From assembly GCA_024811115.1 (NCBI GenBank), contig JAKOGH010000319.1:1-14673 (forward strand): 14,673 bases of DNA, given 5' to 3'. The notes beneath the pieces are model-generated. The model saw only the letters and a list, made by a program, of their open reading frames with translations, was not told the origin of the DNA and made no database searches. Made by a program: the position numbers and the translations under genes. This stretch comes from Terana coerulea. Its lineage: Eukaryota; Basidiomycota; Agaricomycetes; Polyporales; Phanerochaetaceae. Positions 7,396 to 14,673 of the stretch are shown one piece after another; position 1 is the stretch's first letter, and each line of letters opens with the position of its first letter.

Positions 7396-9106
7396 ATGAG
7401 TAGCAGGAAACAGACGTCCTATTCCTCGTACTCTCACGGTGCCGAGAGTCGACCTCCGGTCGATAGGGAAGCCTCCGAACGGCGACGGCAAAGCGAGCAG
7501 CGGCGGCCTTCTGAAGACGAGCGGTATGAGGCCACTGACACTAGTCACACAGCGGACTACTAAATTACCCCCTCATAGGACGCATACATCTTCACATTCC
7601 TACGACTCTACGTATCCCTCCGGGCATACTAGGGAGCGTCATACTGATCGAGAGAGTGGCCGCGGAGGCCATGCAGGACAGGATGGATCGGAATTACACA
7701 GCCGTCCTGTGGTGCACACTGCGAATAAACCTCGTTCTAATGGCGAGGAACGATTCGATGGAAGAACAGATGCTCGTTTTAGTGCCAGCGTATATCCCGC
7801 CTCACAGCGCTTGCAAGAGACGTATCCTCCGTGCGTTGTATTCTGATAGCCTCAGCTCCGTGTCACTCAACAATGTATGCCAGATCTTCGCGGGCTCAGG
7901 CTTACGAGAGCTCCGGTAATCCAGTGCCGACGAGTGGGCAGCCTCGTACAAGCGAGTATTACGAGGTCACGGAGTATCGGGACAGCTACCGCTCCAGTCA
8001 TGAACCTGATGCCCATGCACAAAAACTTCACATCAATACCGCGCCGAATATCCCTCCGCGTCGACCAAGAGTTTGTCCATGAACAATAATGGTGGCGGTA
8101 GTGCCTACTCCCAGTACCCCGGACATGATTACCATCACCAGATGCAGATGTACGTTGTCTACTGGCGCATCGCGTTGGCTTGAACTCAATTCATGTTGTT
8201 GGTTTTTTTCAAGGGCCGGGCCCCACAACCACCAGTCGAGCGCGCGGCCCATCGTACCCACCTATGGAGCTGCGCAGCAACCTCCACCTCCATATTCACG
8301 TCCCGAGGCAGTAGGGCAAGGGTACGAACGTCCTGTGACCGGCACAAGGCGCGCCGAAGCTGGTCGTTCTGGCGATCGAAACCCGGATGTTACATATGCG
8401 TCTCCTTACGACGCCAGTCGGCATTACGGACAACAGGGGCAAAGCAAGGGGCGGGTGACTTTCACAGAGTCGTGAGTGGAAACTTGGATGTCAATTATGA
8501 TAAACTGACAATTTCCGTAGTAACGAGTCTGCTCCCTATGTTGGGCCTTACTCCCACAGTAGGACAGCTGACGGCTCTGCTGGTCATCGTGCGCGCCACG
8601 ACGACGAATTATATGCCGACAATGCACTGTCGTGAGTGAAGCATACACTCTAGCAGAGAGTTATGATTGATGTTTAACACACTAGTGTCACCTTCCCTTC
8701 ATTATCGCTTGGCCCTAGCTCCCTTCCTTCGGCGTCGCTCGGGGACCCATCTAGAAGCAGGCGACAGAACGATGACCGAGGCGTCACACGTCCCGTCACT
8801 GTTTCTGCGCCCGAAAAAGAGCCATCCAGGCATTATAACTCGCATCGTCCTGACCGCCATCATCCTGAACGTCGAGATCCTACGCCGCCCTCTCCGCCGG
8901 CAGTCAAAGTGCAGTGGACGGAACCCGCTTTCAGGCAGCTCGACACTGTGAAGAATGATCCACGCTTTGGGGGAGACAAGAATGCAGCCATAGGGTGGCA
9001 TGAAGACAAGGTCAAGGCGCACGCACGACAAGTAATGCCGAGCGCAACAAGGGCAAGGATAAGGTCTGTGCTCGACTACGGCAGCTCTACCGACATAGCT
9101 GATTGA
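7396..9106 (+). CDS. Unrecognised, largely disordered Ser/Arg/Tyr/Pro/His-rich protein
   Basis: I do not recognise a family. Seven exons join in phase to 463 aa: 7396-7523, 7579-7830, 7884-8070, 8115-8149, 8214-8471, 8521-8631 and 8686-9106. The introns (55, 53, 44, 64, 49 and 54 nt) are GT-AG; the first has a TACTAA-like branch point. The ATG is the first after an in-frame TAG at about 7369. Residues 1-390 or so are low-complexity and charged, with repeated Tyr among Ser, Arg, Pro, His and Gln (for example SYSSYSHG, QPPPPYSRP, HYGQQGQ), which suggests an intrinsically disordered region. The last 70 residues, from about VKVQWTEPAF to RSVLDYG, are more balanced and could fold or bind a partner. 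The 44-nt third intron is the weakest call. Without it the frame shifts near the A-run 8021-8025. No signal peptide or membrane segment is seen. A role as an RNA-binding, cytoskeletal or scaffold protein would be guesswork. Confidence 0.72.
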
Positions 9107-9723
9107 GGTAGCACCTCTCGCAGGAAACCTGCCCATAGTGGCGGCACAGATGCCGCAGAGCGAGAGCACATCACCGTCACTTACAAGGAAGGAAACAAAG
9201 ACCTTGGTGCCCACCACGTCTACACCTAATATTGAGACTCTACCAGAGGTGGAATCTCATGATGCTGCGTCTTGAAGATTTTGTTCTACGAAGCTTACAT
9301 CCAACTTTTCCAGCGGCCGGGCTGCGTTTGGGCTGTGTATCTCGCTGTGTCTAGGCTGTGATAAAATTGATTGTGCATATGGCGATTCCTTGCTATTCTG
9401 TTTTTGTTTCCGATCATGTATATTATCGACGACGTCTTGTATGAAATGTGCGTAATATGAACATTAGTTGTGCACACGAGCCTATGAGCTCAGCTTTGAT
9501 CAGTACTGCCAGTGGTATTTAGGCGCTTACACTACTAAGTCAAAAGTCCTTTGCTCCGACCGTCATCTCTCAGAAAACAGCGGGCATCTTGTAACGGTTC
9601 AAAAATCCACATTCATATTATCTGCGGCATCATAAAAACACTGTTACGGCCTGGTCGGTTAGCCTAGAAATTTCCTCCCATCCTAAATAACACTGATTTA
9701 TCGCTTTTTACGCACAATTTTAG
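9107..9723. other. Intergenic, AT-richer, nothing recognised
   Basis: This stretch holds the 3' flank of the preceding gene and the promoter side of the F-box gene. An imperfect hairpin (9 of 11 pairs) lies at 9234-9258. A minus-strand frame at 9295-9477 has no recognisable features. The last bases before the F-box ATG read ttttag and resemble a 3' splice site, so an untranslated first exon is possible. Confidence 0.4.
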
Positions 9724-11371
9724 ATGTTCCAGCTCTTTGATAGCACTCATGCGCTGCAGACGCAAAAACAAGCGGATGGTGAAATTGACGAGCACTCTAG
9801 ACAAATAGAGGCGCTGCAGCATCATATCCGCTCTATCAGGACACGTCGGAATGCGCTAGCCCCTATCGGCAGGCTCCCGCCCGAAGTCCTGGCCGAGATA
9901 TTCCACGAATTGGTATGGCTCTACGCGGACTTCTACGACCAGCATGAACCGGTGAAGGGCAAGCATCTGCGCCCGCAGTACTGGCTCGTCGTCACCCTGG
10001 TGTGCCGGTCCTGGCGCGACGTCTCTCTGCGCGCCCCGCGGGTCTGGAGCCACATCCTGCTCCGGCCGCAAGACTCGGAGCGTGCCAGGGAGTTCGTGAG
10101 GCGGTCCGGGCAGGCACCTGTCATATTGAAACAGCCTAAGGTGTTCGATGCACCCCTCCCGGCGGACATTCTCGAGCTGATCTTCGAGGCCCTGCCTCGC
10201 GCCCAGTACCTTGCCTGCTGTTTCACCGAGAAGCTGGTGCAGGTTTCAGAATCGCACAGTTTCAACGCTCCTCTGCTGCACAAATTGGTGGTATGATCGA
10301 AGCTCCCCTTGTCCCATATCTCGCTTCCAACTGTGTTCGATGCGTCCTGGCCGCGCCTGAGGCCTGAAGTCCCTGTACTTTGCGGACGGCTCTATAAACA
10401 CCTTCCAGGCTCTAATCCGCCCGACCGTAACGCACCTCACGGTGAAGAACCTTCTGATACACCAATCAACAGCCACCTGGCTGGCCGTCCTCAACGAGCT
10501 CCCGCAACTTGAAGAGTTCGTTTTGTTCGGCGCCGTTGCACAGCTCAATACTCTCGACGTGCTGCCTCAACCCTCGCGGATCGTAACCCTACCTAACTTG
10601 GAGTACATCAATTTGGTGGATGGAGGGCCCGGCACTGCCTGCGCGGACCTCCTTAGGCGGCTCATGATTCCTGCCGGGGCAAAGAGATGCTTGTACGGCG
10701 ATGTGGTGGGAACCCCGCCGACTGGAAGTTCATCTTCTCCGTTTTTGGCGGATAAATCCACCGGAAAAGGTGTGCTAGGCACGCCGGAAACAGCAAAAGC
10801 ACTGGGCCTTTCCCTCAGCTTTTATCCTCAAAGAGCAGTCATGAAAGTTCACTCAAAGGCGAAGGAAGTGCGCACGGTCGACGACGACGAAGATGGAAGC
10901 GGCCTTGAGCACATCGACTGCATGGGCGCGGAGGACATCTACATCTCGTTGCAAGGCAACGATAGCGTTCCCGCCCTCCATGCTGAGCGCATCATCCAGT
11001 TGTTCTGCTCGGTCTATCCACTCTCGGATGTGACCGGCATCTTCACAGAGGCCGTCGGGAAACAGGAGCAAACCTGGGAGGCCCTATCGCAACTGCGCAG
11101 TGTCCGCGAGATGACCGTCGAATGGGGCAACTGGCCAATCCCCGCGCTGCTGCAAGTTCTCCAACGATCCTATGCCGGCGATGCGACACAGCAGCCGTTT
11201 CCTCGCTTGGAGGCCCTTCAACTGGGAGGCGTGCACTGGAATAAGAAGCATCGCAGCAAGCAGAGTCAGCGTGACAGAAAGGATTCGCTCCTACCTTCCT
11301 TGGTCAAAGCTCTGGAAGTCCGGCAGGAGCACGGGTTGGTGCTGAAGAGCTGCTTCTCCAACATGGGGTAA
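9724..11371 (+). CDS. F-box protein with LRR-like C-terminal region, frame interrupted
   Basis: F-box proteins recruit substrates to SCF ubiquitin ligases. Residues 25-45 form a short coiled coil (RQIEALQHHI), followed by the F-box: IGRLPPEVLAEIF, then WLVVTLVCRSWRDVSLRAPRVWSHI. This is the layout of the large mushroom F-box families. The 9724 frame stops at TGA 10294-10296. LRR-like sequence resumes in another frame as SLYFADGS from about 10370 to a stop at 11371, with leucine-spaced segments such as LPQLEEFVLFG. Two readings are possible. A 79-nt phase-0 intron 10291-10369 (GTATGA...AAG) gives 522 aa. Alternatively, 10297-10361 is coding (it reads PTVFDASWPRLR, typical of the family), in which case the gene carries a stop plus a frameshift near 10361-10364. 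I lean slightly to the second because the supposed intron looks like protein. A pseudogene is possible. Confidence 0.75.
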
Positions 11372-11373
11372 AC

Positions 11374-11656
11374 ATGAATTGGAAAAGGGACCGGATCGCA
11401 AAGGACATCGCTCGCTTGAGGCGGTTAGTTCGGAAGTCTGACTACGACTATGGTGATGATGGTGATGACTGTTCGACGTGTTCTGAAACCGAGGCTGAGT
11501 TGTCCAACAGCAGCCTTGGCTCTGAGATCTGAGAGCTCAGATGAAGACGAGACGGAGGAAGAGACAGAAGACGAGGGGGAAGATAGCGAAGAGGATGTTG
11601 GAGAGGATGGCGGCGGCGAAGAGTATGGACGCATGGATGAAGCTGAGAACGAGTGA
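11374..11656 (+). pseudogene. Frame-broken acidic tail of the F-box gene
   Basis: Directly after the F-box stop, the shifted frame at 11374-11530 reads a basic segment (RIAKDIARLRRLVRK) and then an Asp/Cys stretch (DYDYGDDGDDC), ending at TGA 11528. The next frame continues as a long Glu/Asp tract (DEDETEEETEDEGEDSEEDV) to TGA 11654-11656. Basic-to-acidic tails of this kind fit the end of the same protein. One missing base near GGGG 11365-11368 and one extra base near 11520-11527 would restore continuity. No good intron explains the breaks. Trinucleotide-like GATGATGGTGAT repeats lie in this tail. Confidence 0.45.
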
Positions 11657-11846
11657 GAGAACGCATGGACTCACCTGGCAATAAACCAAATTTCAATCTT
11701 GACCATGCTAAGCAGAACGTGACTGAGCGAATGAAGCAGGCTGCATCGTGTCTGAGAGCACCATTATGGAATTCCATGTTCAACCGTATATGATAACTTA
11801 TAGCAAAATGTCCAAAGCATGATGAGTGCGTAAGCAAGTGGGGTCA

Positions 11847-14067
11847 TCACATAGCGAAGAAGAGCGCAGATGCGATAGACAGCACGATGGATATCGAGAG
11901 CCCGAGGTTGAGCGAAAACGTGCTGGATGATGCGGCGTTCGTTGTGGATGTTGCACCGGGCGTGCTTCCGGAAGAGGTGCCTGTCAAAACTCGTGAGTCG
12001 AGATATGAACGGCAGGGCTGATAGAAGCATACCTGAACCAGTTGGCACAGGCGCACCAGTAGCGGTGAACGTCGCACTACCAGCACCGGCCGACGGTGTG
12101 CCTGAAGACGTGGAAGAGCGTGTGATATTGTTTGTGTTGATAGACGTGAAGGACATGGCGGACGGTGCGTTAGAGGGCATAAATGAAGTCGTTGCATGAG
12201 TGGTATGATGAGATGATGGTATCGTGGACGGTGCATGGGTATGAGTTGAGAGGTGCATGTGAAGAGAGAGCAAAAGCTGGTGAGGTTCACGAGAATGTTC
12301 AAAAACAAACGAGGACACATACCCGAGCCGCCTGCGGCGCTTGATAGTTGGGCAAAGCCTACCGAAGGCGGGTTGGAGCGGAAGACGGAGTAGACATTTT
12401 TCTATAGCCATACAATGAGCACGAATTCCTGAAAACGACGGCGAGAATCACATACCAAGAAAGTGTCACCAACAACCCAGCTGGGGTTGCCGCCGCCTGA
12501 GCCGATGTTGGAGCCAAGGCCAAGGTCGAAGATACCGCCCAGACACATGCCATCACCGACAGTACCAAGGTTCATGTCGTCGGTGCTGATCGGCCATGAT
12601 TTGCCACCAAAGGACAACGACACCGAAACAGAGGTGGTGCATGCTGTGAGTGGCTGTGTTAGACAACATCAGTGGACAGAGTACAGACAACTTACGATAA
12701 GCGAAGAAGCCTTCCATCTGTCCGGACAGGGCCTGCGAGCCCTTGATGGCCGCATAGACAGCCTGCACACCGTCGGTAGGCCCACCGATAAGGGTCGTAC
12801 CAGTGTCAATGGCAGAAAGCGCAGCATCTCCAGTTGAGATTTTCACGCTCTGGCTGTTGACCGTTACGCCTGCCAAAATGATCAGTAATAGATTTCATGG
12901 AGACGCTGATGGACATACTGGACAGCTCCAAAAGCCAGAACGTTGCGGTATCGATAGAGGTAGTACTGGCGAGGTTCAGGAACTCGATGTCCCCCGTGAA
13001 GAGCGAGCTGTTGGTACCGCCCAGAGTGAGGGTACCTCCAGGTTCCGAGTTCGTTGCATCGTTGACGCCCAAAAACCGTGTCAACCAGAAGGACATCTCT
13101 GGCTGAGCAAACTGTCCGGCGTTGACCAGAGCCTGCCAAAACGGAACGGCGCGAGTGGACGCCAGGGCTTGGAAAGACAGCCCCAGAATGCCAGAGGTCT
13201 CGCCATCGAGCAGCCCGTCGGTCATATCGGTGACTACAAGGAACGTCTGAGGGTTGACCGTGAAGCCGCCCATGCTGACGGTGTCCTGGGCGAGCGTTCC
13301 GGCGACTTCACCGCTGCCATAGTGGATCTGAACTTCGGAGCCCTGTCCTGAGGTCTGGGGCTGTTGTATCGAGCTAGACCCGGATGGGTTGAACGTGGGG
13401 ACACCGCCGCAGGACTGGCAACCTGAAGACGCTAGCCAGAGATCTGACGACCCCGTGTCCAGTACGACGTTGAATGTTTGAGCGGGGTTCCGATGGATAT
13501 CGCGCCGATGTAAGACGAATCAACATTCTAGGGAAATAGTATTGTGAGTACGAGGGAAACGGATAAGGTCATGGGCCAGAGGTTGAGCTGCGCGGACGTG
13601 ATGGCTAGTGGATCCGCGATATCTCGTGTGTTCGTAGTAGCTGTTCTAGGCAGACAGCACTGTCCGTGGTGCCTCCAGAGACAAAAATAGCCTATGCGCA
13701 GCTGTGCACGCTGAGTATGGGTACACTTGCAGGACTGAGCATGTCCTAGGCATATTCATACGGCGAAAGGCTCGTGAAGCAGACGTATGAGTGGCATTGC
13801 GTTCGAACGTAGGGACTCACCGAGTTGATTGTCTGTATCCCAACAGTCTGACCAGCCCGCTTTCCATACTGCCGCTTCTTCGAATCCACGGGATGCGGCT
13901 TGTAACCGTATTTCACTTGCAGGAAGTCCCGGGTTTTGGCATAGTGCGCGGGGTCGATGACGTTGTCTCGACGGCGCGGGGTACGGCGGGTCAACGGGAC
14001 ATGGAGGGGCTCGGCGGCGACGAGGGAGACAAGGGCGAGTAGGGGGTAGAAAGGATGTGGGTAACAT
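11847..14067 (-). CDS. Secreted, probably GPI-anchored pepsin-type aspartic protease (A1)
   Basis: This is an acid endopeptidase of family A1. Minus-strand exons are 14067-13821, 13527-12919, 12869-12696, 12643-12456, 12401-12323, 12101-12033 and 11980-11847, about 499 aa. Parts in order: a signal peptide with a LLALVSLVAA core; a propeptide with YAKTRDFLQVKYGYKP and a possible Kex2 site KR at 69-70; the first catalytic motif VVLDTGSSDLWL (Asp106); a short Cys pair GCQSC; the flap HYGSG (Tyr152); the second motif AIDTGTTLIGG (Asp307); a Cys pair PC...GMC; VYSVFR and SVGFAQL; a Ser/Thr/Gly linker; and a hydrophobic tail LSISIVLSIASALFF, typical of a GPI signal. Two single-base problems break the frame: one extra base in GGGGG 14042-14046 (signal peptide) and one missing in GGGG 13484-13487 (between IGTP and AQTF). 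With both allowed, all phases agree. Introns 13820-13528 (293 nt) and 12322-12102 (221 nt) are unusually long and could hide exons. Confidence 0.9.
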
Positions 14068-14673
14068 TATGAGCGTAAACGAGAGCGTCCGGACGCACTG
14101 GGCGTCGAGAAAGAGGGAGAAGGACGGCGGAACCGTGAAGGCGGTGGGAGAGTACTTATTTGAAGTCAGCCCTGCCGGGTTCTTGTGTGTGCGTCACAGT
14201 CACAGAACACAAGGCTCTTCGGAAATGATGGTGATGTGTTTGGATACCTCCGAGAGTTTGACCAGCAAGACGAGAGACAGAGAGAGAAAGTAGGAGAAGT
14301 CGCTTGAGGTCAAGGTCCAGCCAAAGCCACAAAAGCGGTTGCGCTTTGGTTGCGCTCAGCGGTTTCTAGGCCGTCCCCCGAAGACAAGCGGGGCGTGTCA
14401 CGACATTGTCACATGCGTGACTTTGTGACAGCGTGATGGGCTACCTGTGTTCGCCAAGGCATCCGGTTCGATGCTTGGCTCGGGAATTCAGTCGGCGAAT
14501 CTCTGATGCTGACATGTAGGCTTGGGGACTTGGCTAGGTGCCTCGACGGTGCCTCGGTCGAGGACAGTATGCGTCTATGATCTGCACGGGGCGCAACCGC
14601 TGACTCGGGCGTGATGTCGCCTTGGGAGTCAAAGGAAAACGCGCAGTCCATACTTGATCTGTATTCGACAATT
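14068..14673. other. 5' flank of the aspartic protease gene
   Basis: This region lies upstream of the minus-strand protease ATG. An AT-rich CAAATAAG on the minus strand near 14158-14165, about 95 bp before the ATG, could serve as a weak TATA element. Open frames here (14057-14293 on the plus strand, 14409-14651 on the minus strand) have no recognised domain. A cluster of GTCAC/GTGAC motifs lies at 14396-14430. A short inverted repeat CCTCGAC/GTCGAGG lies near 14541-14563. Confidence 0.4.
14396..14430. promoter_or_regulatory. Cluster of TGTCAC / GTGACA motifs
   Basis: TGTCAC occurs at 14396-14401 and 14407-14412, exactly 11 bp apart. GTGAC follows at 14417-14421 and GTGACA at 14425-14430. The two forward and two inverted copies within 35 bp make a symmetric site about 330 bp upstream of the protease start. 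A binding site for a dimeric regulator is plausible but inferred; I cannot name the factor. Confidence 0.3.

Noticed and set aside
8021..8025. A frameshift at an A-run in the disordered-protein gene
   Set aside because: A GT-AG intron at 8071-8114 explains the frame change without assuming an error. The frameshift is kept only as an alternative.
8193..8639. A 148-aa plus-strand frame
   Set aside because: It crosses two introns and an exon of the 7396-9106 gene in the wrong frame.
9234..9258. A hairpin that resembles a terminator
   Set aside because: It has only 9 of 11 pairs and no T-run. Intrinsic terminators of this kind are not expected in a nuclear fungal genome.
11764..12411. A 215-aa minus-strand open frame as a separate gene
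   Set aside because: It is the linker frame of the aspartic protease read through its introns. Only the part around 12033-12101 fits the spliced model.
12553..12876. A separate small protease-like ORF on the minus strand
   Set aside because: It is one exon of the protease gene read into the following intron; the true exon is 12869-12696.
1..14673. CRISPR arrays, operons, prokaryotic mobile elements or a biosynthetic cluster
   Set aside because: No spaced repeats, ribosome binding sites or co-oriented functionally linked genes are visible. The intron-rich genes are eukaryotic and unrelated to each other.

Overview
The window looks like a piece of a filamentous basidiomycete genome, most likely an agaricomycete. 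This rests on three things. Genes are densely interrupted by mostly 44-80 nt GT-AG introns. The gene mix is fungal: a class I G-alpha subunit, an F-box protein of the mushroom type, and a GPI-anchored pepsin-like protease. The one tRNA has a short intron just 3' of the anticodon. There are no bacterial operons, ribosome binding sites or CRISPR arrays.

Layout: 1-162 may be the last codons of a gene entering from the left. 900-2320 (-) is a complete seven-exon G-alpha gene of 354 aa. 3224-3317 (+) is tRNA-Ser(GCU) with a 12-nt intron and a T6 terminator. 3358-3902 is a 545-bp non-autonomous hAT-type element with terminal inverted repeats and a perfect 8-bp target-site duplication. It sits between the tRNA and the gene at 3997-4622 (+), which encodes a YccU-type CoA-binding-domain protein. 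4919-5597 (+) is a degraded retroelement fragment whose RNase H domain keeps all four acidic residues. 6095-6680 may hold a small spliced gene. 7396-9106 (+) is a seven-exon gene for an unrecognised, largely disordered 463-aa protein. 9724-11371 (+) is an F-box/leucine-rich-repeat-like gene, followed by a frame-broken acidic tail to 11656. 11847-14067 (-) is a seven-exon gene for a secreted, probably GPI-anchored aspartic protease. The F-box gene and the protease converge.

The genes do not form an obvious pathway or cluster. G-alpha belongs to pheromone/nutrient receptor signalling, the F-box protein to SCF ubiquitin ligases, and the protease to the cell surface. I see no convincing new multi-gene system. 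The items most worth a second look are the hAT element with its subterminal GTTAATAAC motifs, the undescribed disordered protein gene, and a recurring pattern of single-base indels in or beside short homopolymers. That pattern breaks otherwise intact genes and could be assembly error or real decay. All splice models were worked out by eye from phase, GT-AG sites and family conservation; none was checked against transcripts.
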